A DNA stretch of 64,000 bases from the NCBI RefSeq assembly GCF_011694815.1, contig NZ_CP050177.1:1736001-1800000 (forward strand), in the 5' to 3' direction. Position 1 is the stretch's first letter. Every line of letters starts with the position of its first letter. Origin of the DNA: Streptomyces liangshanensis (lineage in GTDB: Bacteria; Actinomycetota; Actinomycetes; Streptomycetales; Streptomycetaceae). Below the pieces are notes generated by a model. The model saw only the letters and a program-made list of their open reading frames with translations, did no database searches and was not told where the DNA came from. Below are positions 43,808-52,928 of this stretch, in pieces. A program made the position numbers and the translations under genes.

Positions 43808-44490
43808 CGCGGCATCTCCGTGCGCGGCGGGGTGGAGGTGCCGTACACCTGGAGCGCGTGCCGCGCGTAGGCCTGCGCGGCGAGATCCGCGATGACGGGG
43901 CGGACCTCCGGCGGCATCGTCGCGATGATGTCCCTGATGGTGTCGGGGTCGCCCTCGTAGGTCATCATCCCGAAGATCAGGGCCATCTGTTCCGGTGCGA
44001 TGCCCGCGCCGCCCTCGGCGACCATCCGCTCCCACTCGGCCGCCGTGATGTGCCGCTCGATCAGCGGAAGGGCCTGCTCCTCCTCGACCGCGAGGTGTTC
44101 GACGAGCAGGTCCAGCAGCCGCCGCAGCGCGCCGGCGAGCGCCTCGCCCTCCTGCGGGTCGGCGTCGGCCCGCCAGGCGGCCGCCCGGTCCCGTACCTCG
44201 ACGGTGGCCTTGTCGATCGCCTCGTGCTGGTCCTCCATGACCCGCACGACAGCGGCGGCCTCCGGGCCGCCCCGGGTGATCAGCCGGGGCCACAGGTGCT
44301 CGTCCTCGCCGTGGTGGTGATGGCGCAGGACGGTGTCGACGAGGTCGAGGTGCTCGGTGACGATCCGCGCGCGCTCGGCGTCGCCGGCCGCCACGCCGCT
44401 CACGACATCCGGCGCGAGGCCGATCTCACGACGGAACATGGAATGCGCCAGATACATATCTCGCACATCCGCATAGGGCTCGTGGTTCAT
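43804..44490 (-). CDS. Hemerythrin HHE cation-binding domain protein
   Basis: Four-helix diiron protein sensing or binding oxygen or related small molecules. The 228 residues contain the hemerythrin-type ligands in LRHHHHGEDEHLWPRL (about 60-75), DQHEAID (about 92) and LLVEHLAVEEEQALPLI (about 130-147), then an extra C-terminal helical region (GIAPEQMALIFGMMTYEGDP). ATG 44490 follows AGGGAA. The gene overlaps the following LLM oxidoreductase by four bases and lies 95 bases from the AraC-type regulator gene upstream. Confidence 0.92.
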   Translation of the reverse strand: MNHEPYADVRDMYLAHSMFRREIGLAPDVVSGVAAGDAERARIVTEHLDLVDTVLRHHHHGEDEHLWPRLITRGGPEAAAVVRVMEDQHEAIDKATVEVRDRAAAWRADADPQEGEALAGALRRLLDLLVEHLAVEEEQALPLIERHITAAEWERMVAEGGAGIAPEQMALIFGMMTYEGDPDTIRDIIATMPPEVRPVIADLAAQAYARHALQVYGTSTPPRTEMPR

Positions 44491-44585
44491 ATTCGTTTCC
44501 CTAAGAGCGTCCGCGATTCCTTCCGAATGTGACACTAACAGGACGTCACTCAATTCCCGGTGAATTGTCCGGGAAGCGAAATGGA

Positions 44586-45491
44586 TTATCCGCGGAGCGT
44601 CCTCAGGGGCGTCAGACCGTACTTGGCCTCGTGCGCGGCGGCGAACCGGCCCAGGTGGCCGAAGCCCCAGCGGCGCGCGACGGCGGCGACGGATTCCGTG
44701 GCGGGATCCGCGGCCCGCAGTTCTTCGTGCGCCCGCCGCAGCCGGACCTCACGGACATAGGCCATGGGCGGCATTCCCAGGTGGCGGCGGAAACCGTTCT
44801 GGAGCGTACGGACGCTGACGTCGCACGCCGACGCCAGCAGGGACACGGTCAGGGGCGCCAGCGGGTCGGCCTCGATGAGGTCCACCGCCGCGCGCACCGC
44901 GGCGGGCCGGGCGGCGCCGGCCGGGATCGTCAGCTCGTCGGAGTACGTGTGGCTCGTGGCCAGCAGGAAGCCGTTGACCAGGCTCTCGGCGAGCGGGGCC
45001 GCGACGAGCGGCCGGCGGAGCAGGCTGTCCGGGGCCGCCGACTGCCGGTTGACGGACAGCAGCAGCTCGGCCCAGTCGCGGCCGGGTCCGGCGGCGGTGT
45101 TCATGGTGTGCCCGAAGGTGATGCGTGCCGGGGTGTGGTCGCCCAGGAGCCGGGTCAGCGCCGCGTCCACGGAGGACAGGTCGAGCCGTACGCACAGCGC
45201 GTGATACCCGGCGGCCCACCGGCCGGCGAACGATCCGCCGCCGGGGCGGAGGACGGCGGTGGCCTCGCGGGTGTGGGTCAGGTCGACTCCGCGGTGCCGC
45301 GAGTCGAAGCGGCCCGCGAGGGGGAGATGGATGTAGTAGTTGGCGCCGACGTCGTCGCAGGTGACGGACCAGTCGCGCAGGAAGCTGACCTCGCCGAGGC
45401 CCACGGGTCCGAGCCCGGCCTCGCGATAGGTCGAGGCGAAGCGGCCTTCCGTCGCGCCGATCGTGTCGATCGTCGGGGTGTGCAGGGGCAT
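44586..45491 (-). CDS. AraC-family transcriptional regulator
   Basis: Transcription activator with an N-terminal AraC-binding-2-type sensor (about 1-190) and a C-terminal AraC DNA-binding domain (about 205-300: LLASACDVSVRTLQNGFRRHLG, AVARRWGFGHLGRFAAAHEAKYG). The 301-residue length is normal. ATG 45491 follows GGAGGGAC. It may control the hemerythrin-LLM pair, which lies directly downstream on the same strand. It is also just downstream of pstB but separated by 166 bases. Confidence 0.9.
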   Translation of the reverse strand: MPLHTPTIDTIGATEGRFASTYREAGLGPVGLGEVSFLRDWSVTCDDVGANYYIHLPLAGRFDSRHRGVDLTHTREATAVLRPGGGSFAGRWAAGYHALCVRLDLSSVDAALTRLLGDHTPARITFGHTMNTAAGPGRDWAELLLSVNRQSAAPDSLLRRPLVAAPLAESLVNGFLLATSHTYSDELTIPAGAARPAAVRAAVDLIEADPLAPLTVSLLASACDVSVRTLQNGFRRHLGMPPMAYVREVRLRRAHEELRAADPATESVAAVARRWGFGHLGRFAAAHEAKYGLTPLRTLRG

Positions 45492-45657
45492 GTCCCTCCT
45501 CGGGCGTCGATGCCGTTCGCCGGCCACCCTTCCCAACGTAACGCCCCGGCCGCCGCGCCTCGTCACTCAAAGCATCCGAGCAGACACACTGAGCACCGCC
45601 AGGACACCGATCCAGGGTGCGTGCTGTGTTGCTGCGTGCTGCATGCCGCGTGCCGCG

Positions 45658-46500
45658 TCAGCCGAAGCGGCCGTTCACGTAGTCCGACGTCCGTGGGTCG
45701 CGGGGGTGGTCGAACATGGCGTCGGTCGGGCCGTGTTCGACGATCGCGCCCGGGGTGCCCTGCTCCGCGAGGAAGAAGGCGCACGAGTCGGAGACGCGGG
45801 CCGCCTGTTGCATGTTGTGGGTGACGATGACGATCGTCACCTCGTGCTTCAGGTCGTGGATGGTCTCCTCGATCCGCCGCGTCGAGGTGGGGTCGAGCGC
45901 CGAGCACGGCTCGTCCATCAGCAGGACACGCGGCCGCACCGCCAACGAGCGGGCGATGCAGAGGCGTTGCTGCTGGCCGCCGGAGAGCGCGCCGCCGGGC
46001 TGGCGGAGCCGGTCCTTGACCTCGCGCCACAGGCCCGCCTTCGTCAGGCACTCCTCGACCAGGTCGTCCTTGCCGTCCCGGGGGGCCTTGATGCCGTTCA
46101 GCTTCAGACCGGCGAGGACGTTGTCGTACAGGGACATCGCGGGGAACGGGTTCGGCTTCTGGAAGACCATGCCGATCTCGCGGCGGGCCCGGGTGATGCG
46201 CCGCCCCCGGTCGTAGATGTCGTCGCCGTCGAGGAGGACCCGGCCCGCCAGGGACGCCGAACCGACCAGCTCGTGCATCCGGTTGAGGATCCGCAGGAAC
46301 GTCGACTTGCCGCAGCCCGACGGGCCGATGAGGGCGGTCACCTCGCGCGCGGGCATCGTCAGCGAGACCCGGTCGAGGACCTTGTGGTCGCCGAACCAGG
46401 CGGAGATCGCCGCGGCCTCCAGGGTGGCCGGGCCGCCGGTGGCGGTTCCCCGTACCGGCGGCAGGGTGAGTGTGTCGTGCAGGTCGGCGGTGTCACTCAT
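45658..46500 (-). CDS. pstB: Phosphate-type ABC transporter ATPase PstB
   Basis: Cytoplasmic ATPase that would power the PstC-PstA channel encoded 8 kb upstream on the same strand. The 280 residues carry Walker A LIGPSGCGKST, FLRILNRMHELV, VFQKPNPFPAMSLYDNV (Q-loop, a PstB hallmark), signature LSGGQQQRLCIARSLAV, Walker B VLLMDEPCSALDPTS and the switch His in VIVTHNMQQAARVSD. The start ATG lies 42 bases after the sortase-like gene, with GGAG rather far upstream. Its separation from pstCA by surface-protein genes is unusual; normal order is pstSCAB. Confidence 0.93.
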   Translation of the reverse strand: MSDTADLHDTLTLPPVRGTATGGPATLEAAAISAWFGDHKVLDRVSLTMPAREVTALIGPSGCGKSTFLRILNRMHELVGSASLAGRVLLDGDDIYDRGRRITRARREIGMVFQKPNPFPAMSLYDNVLAGLKLNGIKAPRDGKDDLVEECLTKAGLWREVKDRLRQPGGALSGGQQQRLCIARSLAVRPRVLLMDEPCSALDPTSTRRIEETIHDLKHEVTIVIVTHNMQQAARVSDSCAFFLAEQGTPGAIVEHGPTDAMFDHPRDPRTSDYVNGRFG

Positions 46501-46542
46501 GGTGTGTTCGCAACTCCTTCGGTGGCCGGGTGAGTTCGGGGA

Positions 46543-47469
46543 TCAGAGCAGGTTCGGGAGGAGCCGGGTGGCCGACGACGCGACCGCGAGACCGGCGGCC
46601 GCGAGTACGGGCACCGCGCAGATCCACGTCTGCCATCGGCCCCACACCCGGTGCGCCCAGACCGTGAGGAGCGCGGCGGCCAGCAGCAGCTGGCACCGGA
46701 GGAAGACCGAGAGCCAGGCGCCGCTCTCCCCCGCGAGAGCCTCCTCCGCCTCGTCGATGCGTCCGGAGCGGGGCGGCGCCGGCTGCACCGGGCTCGTCAA
46801 CTCGGCGTCCACCCGCAGGAGTCCGGACGGGGTGTACGCCTCGCCGGTCGCCGTGATGAGGGTCAGACGGCCGCCGCCCGCACCGATCGCCGGTGGCAGC
46901 GGGTCGCCCGGCCGCCGTACCCCCGTCACCCGGTAGACCGCCTTGCCCTGACCGGTCGTCACCTCGATCACCGCCCCCGTCGGAAGCCGGTCGAGGTGGA
47001 CGAACGGGGAGCCGTACCCCCACTGCCGGCCCATGATCAGGGACGTGCCGGCCTGCCCCGGGAGCACCGAGTCGCGGCGGTGCCCGGGCCCCGACATGAG
47101 GACACCCGACGTGGTGCCCTCCGCCACGACCTCGCGCAGGCCCAGCACGGGGATCCTCAGCAGCGCGACCGGCGCACCCAACGCGAGCGGCTTGTTGTCG
47201 TACGTCCGCTGCCCCACGGGAGCCGTTCCGAGGGCGAGTTGCTTGCGCAGCTCGTCGTGGGCCACCTCCTGGTCGCGCGCGTGCTGGAGGTGGCCGACGA
47301 CGGTGAGGCTCGCGACGAAGCCGAGCAGCACGGCCGCCAGCACGCAGAGGATCGCGCCCAGCAGCGCGAGCCCCGGTCTGGCCGGCGGCCGCGCGGACGC
47401 GGCGGCCTCCGGGGGCGGAGGCGGGGGCGGGGCCGTCGCGAGGGGCGGCGGCGGGGTGAGCACGGTCAC
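46543..47469 (-). CDS. Sortase-fold membrane protein lacking the catalytic cysteine
   Basis: Resembles class E/D-type sortases, which anchor LAXTG/LPXTG proteins to the cell wall, but is probably inactive as a transpeptidase. The 308 residues have a Pro-rich cytoplasmic N-terminus, one membrane helix (about 33-58), the sortase barrel (about 100-225) with His130 in GPGHRRDSVLPGQ, GTSLIMGRQWGYGSPFV and the Arg219 region LLRVDAEL, then a C-terminal helix pair (about 255-305). Where the catalytic TLxTC should be, it reads LTLITATG, with Ala207 in place of Cys. GTG 47469 follows GAGGAG. It lies between the LAXTG protein and pstB. Confidence 0.85.
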   Translation of the reverse strand: MTVLTPPPPLATAPPPPPPPEAAASARPPARPGLALLGAILCVLAAVLLGFVASLTVVGHLQHARDQEVAHDELRKQLALGTAPVGQRTYDNKPLALGAPVALLRIPVLGLREVVAEGTTSGVLMSGPGHRRDSVLPGQAGTSLIMGRQWGYGSPFVHLDRLPTGAVIEVTTGQGKAVYRVTGVRRPGDPLPPAIGAGGGRLTLITATGEAYTPSGLLRVDAELTSPVQPAPPRSGRIDEAEEALAGESGAWLSVFLRCQLLLAAALLTVWAHRVWGRWQTWICAVPVLAAAGLAVASSATRLLPNLL

Positions 47470-47540
47470 GGAGGTGCGCTCCTCGCGGGACGAAGGGTGT
47501 GAGTAATGAAGGGGGGTAGGGGAGGGGCCCGGCGGGGGGC

Positions 47541-49028
47541 TCAGTGCTGCGGGGGCGAGAAGTTCAGCAGCCCCCGGCGGCGTACGAACAGCACGCACGC
47601 CGCGCCCGCCATGACGAGCGAGAGCGCGCCGAGCCCGGCCGCGAACGCCTGCGTGCCGGTGGACGCGAGCTTCCCGCCGCCACCGGAGGAGTCGCCGCCG
47701 CCACCTGATGTACCGTCGCCACCGCCACCGCCACCGCCACCGGCACCGCCGTCGCCGCCCCCGTCCGCGCCCGACGATCCGCCGTCGGTGCCACTCGGCT
47801 CCGGGGTGACGGATTCGCTCGGCTCGTCCGACGGGTCCGGGTCCGGGCCGTCCTCGCCGCCCACCGTGAAGGCGAACGCCACGCTGTGGCCGCCCGCCGC
47901 GTCCTCGGTCAGCGTCAGCGTGTGCGCCCCGTCGGCGATGTCCTCGGGCACGGTGAAGGGGTACTTGTCGACCGTCCCGTCACCGTTCGCCGTCGCGTCG
48001 GCGAGCGCCGCCTCCGACGCGGCGAGGGCGACCTTGACCTTGGCGTCCTTGCCGTACCCGCGCGCGGTGACGTACACCTTCTGGCCCGCTGCGAGCTCCG
48101 GGTTCGGGTCGAGCGTCGCGCCCGCCTCGTCGATGACGTCGAGATCGGCGGGCTCCTCCGGCCCGGTGGGCGAGCCGCTGGGGCTCGGGGAGGGAGCGGT
48201 GACGGGTACGCCGAGCGTGCCGGTCGACTCGGTGAACGCCTCGGTGTCGGTCGGCGTGAACACGGCTTCGTACAGGGCGGGGTTGGCGTCGGCGGGCAGC
48301 GTCGTCGTGATCCGGGCCTTGCCGTCCGTGACGGCGACGGAGCCCAGCTCCGTCGGGGTTCCGTGGGTGCTGCGGAAGACGACCGAGCCGGCCGCCTCGG
48401 CCGGGGTCACGGTGGCCGTGAGGTCGATCGTCCGGCCGGCCGGTCCCTCGGACGGGTCGGCGGTGAGCGTGGTCTGCGTGGACCGTACCTGCACCAGGCT
48501 CCACGTGCCCGCCGTCACCCGGATGACGGCGCTGAAGTAGCCGTTCACGACGTTGTCCACGGGCGCGCAGCCGGCCGCCAGCACGTAGTCGCCGTCGAGG
48601 ATCCGACCGTCGGGGCCGGTGCTCTCGGTGTAGAGCGAGGCCTCGTCGAGCGAGACGTTGGCCGGGCCGTCCGGGCTCGTCCGGGACAGGTCCGCCACGA
48701 CGGGGTCGGTCCCGTCGAAGGGCGCGCCGTCGACGGAGGTCGCGACCCGCTCGCGGTAGGTGCCGTCCGCGTTGGCGAGTTCGACCCGCACGTTCTGGTA
48801 CGGGGAGGCCGGGTCGGCCGGCGCCGGGCAGGGCGCGCTGGTGGTGAGGGTCCCGGACAGCACGTCCGCGGTGCTGCCGGTGGCGGGTTCCAGGGTGAAC
48901 GTGCCGATCGGTTCGTCGGCCGCCCGTGCGGGGGTGGACAGCGCGAGCACCGCCGCGAGCATGCCGAGGAGCAGTGCGCAGCAGGTCAGCAGGCTGACGG
49001 GTGATCTGTGTGGTGCCAGGCGGTTCAT
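47541..49028 (-). CDS. LAXTG-anchored surface protein with Ig-like domain and Gly-rich stalk
   Basis: Cell-wall surface protein. The 495 residues have a signal peptide (about 1-36, ending ARA), two beta-rich regions (about 40-165 and an Ig-like repeat at 175-275 with TTLTADPSEGPAGRTIDLTA), a Ser/Pro linker, a further beta domain (about 295-400), a long Gly/Asp/Ser stalk (about 400-452), the sorting signal LASTG at 454-458, a membrane helix and basic tail RRRG. The LAXTG form fits class E sortases. It is followed after 71 bases by the Cys-less sortase. ATG 49028 follows GGGGGAG. Ligand unknown. Confidence 0.88.
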   Translation of the reverse strand: MNRLAPHRSPVSLLTCCALLLGMLAAVLALSTPARAADEPIGTFTLEPATGSTADVLSGTLTTSAPCPAPADPASPYQNVRVELANADGTYRERVATSVDGAPFDGTDPVVADLSRTSPDGPANVSLDEASLYTESTGPDGRILDGDYVLAAGCAPVDNVVNGYFSAVIRVTAGTWSLVQVRSTQTTLTADPSEGPAGRTIDLTATVTPAEAAGSVVFRSTHGTPTELGSVAVTDGKARITTTLPADANPALYEAVFTPTDTEAFTESTGTLGVPVTAPSPSPSGSPTGPEEPADLDVIDEAGATLDPNPELAAGQKVYVTARGYGKDAKVKVALAASEAALADATANGDGTVDKYPFTVPEDIADGAHTLTLTEDAAGGHSVAFAFTVGGEDGPDPDPSDEPSESVTPEPSGTDGGSSGADGGGDGGAGGGGGGGGDGTSGGGGDSSGGGGKLASTGTQAFAAGLGALSLVMAGAACVLFVRRRGLLNFSPPQH

Positions 49029-49106
49029 GCGGTCTCCCCCACGGGGTGTGGTCGGTAGAGGTCGGAAGGACTGGGACGGGTTCGGAAGGGCTCGGGTACG
49101 CCGTGG

Positions 49107-49133
49107 GGCCGGGCACCCTGGGGGTGCCCGGCC
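49107..49133 (-). terminator. Terminator between secreted PstS-like and LAXTG genes
   Basis: A perfect 12-bp stem (GGCCGGGCACCC, complement at 49122-49133) with a TGG loop, 27 bases beyond the PstS-like stop, so the LAXTG gene probably has its own promoter. Confidence 0.75.
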
Positions 49134-49159
49134 GGCGCGCGGTCAGGGAGCGGTGGTGA

Positions 49160-50122
49160 TCAGCGCTCGCCCTTGAGGGTCGTGGAGCCGCAGGCGGACC
49201 CGAGGCCGCCGAAGCCGTAGTTGGCGATGGCGGCGGTGGTCACGGCGTTGCAGACCTTGGACGTCGAGCCGACGAAGGTCGTCGAGATCGGCGAGACGGT
49301 CAGCTTGTTGGTGGGGACGACGTTGTAGACGTCGCGCAGGTAGGGGAAGCTCGGGTTCAGGGTGGTGCCGATACGCGGCGCCTGGCCGTTGACCGAGCCG
49401 AGCAGCGAGGAGCCGCGGCGGTTCGGGACACCGGCGATGCCCCGGCCCTGGGCGTAGTACTGGGCGACCGAGTACGGCGCGATGTCACCGGCGGTGTCCA
49501 GCACGGTGCCGTCGTTCTCCTGCGAACCGCTGGTCACGCAGGCGCCGGGCGTGGTGACGCCGATGGAGCTGAGGAAGAACTGCCGCGTGCCGGAGCTGGC
49601 CTGCGGCAGCAGCGGCGTCAGGGCGACGCCGTTGAGGGAGGTGAGGGTGCACTCGTAGACCGACTTGAGCTGCGCCGTCGTCAGGTTGGTGGGCAGGCCG
49701 CTGCCGCTGCGGTACGCGTAGGAGACGGCGTCCTTGGCGAACGGGATCCAGGTCAGGTCGGTCGTGGTGGTGTCCGCGGGCGTCCGGGAGGAGCGCGCGA
49801 AGTCGAGGCAGCCCGAGGCGGTGTCGACGGCGGTGCGCAGCGCGTCGATGCCGGCCGAGGAGCCGTTGGGGCGGGCGATCACACAACCGCTTGTACGGGT
49901 CTGGATGGTGGCCGAGCCGGTCGCGTTGTACGAGGCGATCGTGGCGCCGCTGTCGACGGTGTTGCCCAGGCCGTTCAGCACGTCCTGGGTGGTGTCGGAG
50001 CCGGTGCCCGCGAGGACGCGGACGGACGGCGGGTCGGCGGAGGCGGGGGTGGTCAGCAGGCCGAGGCCGAGGGCGGCCGCGCCGACGACGGCGCCGATAC
50101 GGGCGTAGGACTTGACGTTCAT
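49160..50122 (-). CDS. Secreted PstS-like substrate-binding protein without anchor
   Basis: Exported binding protein of the PstS-like (PBP superfamily) type. The 320 residues have a signal peptide (about 1-28, ending PASA), VLAGTGSDTTQDVLNGLG, SGCVIARPNGSSAGIDALR, LDFARSSRTP and ISTTFVGSTSKVCNAV. Cysteines occur as a likely pair set. It lacks the lipobox and the C-terminal stalk and helix seen on its two larger relatives, so it should be freely secreted or periplasmic-face. ATG 50122 follows GGAGGAGAA. It lies between two parts of the cluster with 250 bases upstream and a terminator downstream, so may be transcribed alone. Confidence 0.85.
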   Translation of the reverse strand: MNVKSYARIGAVVGAAALGLGLLTTPASADPPSVRVLAGTGSDTTQDVLNGLGNTVDSGATIASYNATGSATIQTRTSGCVIARPNGSSAGIDALRTAVDTASGCLDFARSSRTPADTTTTDLTWIPFAKDAVSYAYRSGSGLPTNLTTAQLKSVYECTLTSLNGVALTPLLPQASSGTRQFFLSSIGVTTPGACVTSGSQENDGTVLDTAGDIAPYSVAQYYAQGRGIAGVPNRRGSSLLGSVNGQAPRIGTTLNPSFPYLRDVYNVVPTNKLTVSPISTTFVGSTSKVCNAVTTAAIANYGFGGLGSACGSTTLKGER

Positions 50123-50372
50123 TTCTGTTCTCCTCCGTGGAGCAAGCACAGCAAGGAATGGACGTGCAAGCAGAATCCGGATTTCACAGCCACCGGCCCG
50201 TCGGCCGGCCACCGCAAACCATTCCTTACGGCGATGGGGGACGGCCACCAACTCCGGCAACGAATCAGGTTACGTGCGCATTGCCTAGGCATCTCCAAAC
50301 AGATCGGCGAAAGGGAAGACGAAAGGGAATTCCCGCCCGGCCGGCCGCGCGGGAATTCCCCTCCGACGGGCG

Positions 50373-52928
50373 TCAGGTGGGCCGGCGCACCGAGATCCGC
50401 AGCAGTACGGGCCCGGCCAGCGCGGCCGCGCCGCCCGCCACGAGCACGCCGAGCAGCACCCAGCGGACGACGCCCAGCACGCCGCCGGGTGTCATCCCTC
50501 CCGACCGCGCGACGTTCTTCGGGCCGTTCGCGGAGTCGGCCGGCGGGGTGGCCGGCGCACCGCTCCCGGGGCCGGCCCCGGCGGCGGAGTCCGCGCTCGC
50601 GGCGCCGCCGCCCCCCGTACCGGCCGCGCCGCCCCCCGCATCCCCGCCGGAGCCGCCTGCGGAGCCCGCGCCCCCGTCCGGGCCCGGACCGGAACCCGAG
50701 CCGCCGCTCCCCGCGCCCCCGCCCCCGGACGAGGCGCTGCCCGCCGGGTCCTCCGACGCGCCGGCGTCGGGATCGCCGCGCTCCAGGCGGTCCGCCGCGG
50801 CCTCCGTCTGACGGCGGAGCGCGGCCGGCAGCGGTACGTACCCGGGCGGCAGCTCGCCGGGTCCGTACCCGGGCGTCTGGCCCTGACCTGCCGCGTAGCG
50901 CAGCACGCGCGCGTAGTCCTGCCGTACGGACGTCTCCAGGCCGGTCGACGCGGCCGCGTAGGTCAGGGTGGTGAGCGGGTAGGCCCCGTCCCTGGCCTGG
51001 CCGGGGTCGGCCGCCCTGACGCCGGGCACGGCCGTGTCCTTCATCCCGGCGACGGCCTTCAGCATGGACGCCTCCGTGGGCTTCACGAACCGGCCGTCGG
51101 AGGTCCGCAGCGCGGCGACGCCGAGCTGGTAGCGCGCGGCGGAGGCGGTGTCGACGAGGCCGTACGCCCGCCGGCTGCCGTGCGTCGGCGGGACACCGAC
51201 CAGCTTGACTCCCTCGGGTGCCGAGGTGTCCTGCTCGATGCGGGACTTCCCGCCGTTGCTCCCCCGGCGGACGAAGAGCGCGCCCTGGTGCATGTCCGCC
51301 ACATAGGGCGCCCAGTCCAGTTGGCCGTACGTGATGCTCTTCCCGTCACTGGTGAGTTCGGTCTCGGTCGGATCGGCCTTGGGGAAATCGACCGGAACCT
51401 TCGAGTCCAGGTCCAGTTCCCGGTAGTACGGATTCACCTTCGTGCCCCACGGATCCGCTGCGCCCTCCAGGAAGGAGCGCGCCTCGGAATCGGCCTGCAC
51501 ATAGCGCCAGACGATCGCGTTCACGTCGGACACGTCCCCGATCACCATGATCGCGCCGGCGTTCGCGAGCGGATTGAGGGCGCCTTCCTGGAACTGGGGA
51601 TTCAATTGCAGGAATTCGGGGTCCACGACGATCGACGCCGCGTTTCCCGCCAGGTGCGCGGGGACCTTCGACTCCGCGCCCGTCATCAGGCGCACGTCGT
51701 TGACGTAGGAGGCCGTGAGGATCTTCGCGAGCAGGCGCGGGGTGAGTTTGATGTCCGCCACCTGCGTCCGGCCCTCCCGCTCCCAGAAGAACCCGACCGT
51801 CAGCCCGCTCAGCGCCACCGGCGCGTGCACCACGGGCGGGGCGTCGTCCGGCGCCTCGACGGGGTCGATCGTGAAGGCCAGCCCGGGGGCGGAGTCCGTG
51901 GGGGCCGTGATCTGCGAGCGGGCGAAGTCCTCGCCGGACTGGCTGAACGTGAACCGGGTCGCCCCGCCGGCGCAGAGCCGGGACTGCCAGGACGTGATGG
52001 CGTCGGTGGCCATCTCCGAGCCGATCATCCGCCGCTCGGCCTTGTCGAGCGCGCAGCCGTCGCCCACGGGCTGGAAGCCCATCGGGAACACCAGCCGCTG
52101 GGCCCAGTTGGAGGTGCTGAGGGGCGAGCTCTGGAGCATCTGGTTGTTGCCGCCCGTGCCGTCGACGTCGTGTTCGCCGCGTGGCACCACCACCAGCCAG
52201 CAGTCGCGGACCTTCGCCGCCGTGCTCGTCCCGAGGCGCTCGCCGCAGCCCAGGTGCGGGGCCTCGCGCGCGGTCTGGACCGGGAAGACGAGGTCGCCGG
52301 TACCGTCGGCCCGGGTGATGCCGAAGAGCTCCTCGTTGGTGTCGAGGTTGCTGAAGTAGGTGAAGTCACGGCTGCCCGTGGTCGGGGGTTCCCCGTTGGC
52401 GGGGCGGAACGGTACGAAGGACTCGGCGGTGCCGTTGTTCACGTACTCGGTCTCCGCGGGGTCGCCGTCGAGCTGCCTGAGGGCCACCAGGCCGCCGCCC
52501 TTGTCGCCCTTCTTCGCCACGCCGAACACACACTGCTCGCGGTCGGGGCCCGCCGGGTCGTCGCCCCAGCACTGCATGACCTGGAGGTAGTTGTACGACG
52601 GGTAGCCGGTGGTCGGCTTCCCGCCCGTCCAGCTCACCCGTACCCCCTGCGACCGGAGGTCCTTCGTCTGGTCCACCGTCACCTTGAGGTCCGAGAAGTC
52701 GTCCAGGGTCCCCTTCCGGCCCTGGACGGTGACCGCCGAGGACGCCCGTTCCTGCTCCGCCGCCCGTGCCTCACCGCCGGGCGGCAGCGGCAGCACCGCG
52801 AGGACCAGGGCCCCGAGCAGCGCGCACACGCCGCCGGCCCTGCGCCGATGGGATGCGCGCCCCGTCGCCGCCCGCCCCCTGAGCGCCCGCCCCAGCACCG
52901 TTCGCCCCCGCACCGCGCTCCCGCTCAT
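50373..52928 (-). CDS. Large surface-displayed PstS-like protein with C-terminal membrane anchor
   Basis: 851-residue exported protein. After a basic N-terminus and signal-like helix (about 28-60) comes a beta-rich region with QVMQCWGDD and EQCVFGVAKKGD, then a PstS-like domain spread over about 330-690 (LTVGFFWEREGRTQVADIKL, then TPRLLAKILTAS; YPLTTLTYAAAST late). Residues about 735-815 form a Gly/Ser/Ala-rich stalk, followed by a membrane helix (GVVRWVLLGVLVAGGAAALA) and a short basic tail. ATG 52928 overlaps the pstS stop (ATGA), so it is translated with pstS. No characterised relative is recognised; a ligand-presenting or scaffold role is inferred only from context. Confidence 0.82.
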   Translation of the reverse strand: MSGSAVRGRTVLGRALRGRAATGRASHRRRAGGVCALLGALVLAVLPLPPGGEARAAEQERASSAVTVQGRKGTLDDFSDLKVTVDQTKDLRSQGVRVSWTGGKPTTGYPSYNYLQVMQCWGDDPAGPDREQCVFGVAKKGDKGGGLVALRQLDGDPAETEYVNNGTAESFVPFRPANGEPPTTGSRDFTYFSNLDTNEELFGITRADGTGDLVFPVQTAREAPHLGCGERLGTSTAAKVRDCWLVVVPRGEHDVDGTGGNNQMLQSSPLSTSNWAQRLVFPMGFQPVGDGCALDKAERRMIGSEMATDAITSWQSRLCAGGATRFTFSQSGEDFARSQITAPTDSAPGLAFTIDPVEAPDDAPPVVHAPVALSGLTVGFFWEREGRTQVADIKLTPRLLAKILTASYVNDVRLMTGAESKVPAHLAGNAASIVVDPEFLQLNPQFQEGALNPLANAGAIMVIGDVSDVNAIVWRYVQADSEARSFLEGAADPWGTKVNPYYRELDLDSKVPVDFPKADPTETELTSDGKSITYGQLDWAPYVADMHQGALFVRRGSNGGKSRIEQDTSAPEGVKLVGVPPTHGSRRAYGLVDTASAARYQLGVAALRTSDGRFVKPTEASMLKAVAGMKDTAVPGVRAADPGQARDGAYPLTTLTYAAASTGLETSVRQDYARVLRYAAGQGQTPGYGPGELPPGYVPLPAALRRQTEAAADRLERGDPDAGASEDPAGSASSGGGGAGSGGSGSGPGPDGGAGSAGGSGGDAGGGAAGTGGGGAASADSAAGAGPGSGAPATPPADSANGPKNVARSGGMTPGGVLGVVRWVLLGVLVAGGAAALAGPVLLRISVRRPT

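Noticed and set aside
46543..47469. Annotation as an active class E sortase
   Set aside because: The essential cysteine is absent (LTLITATG), so only a sortase fold is claimed.
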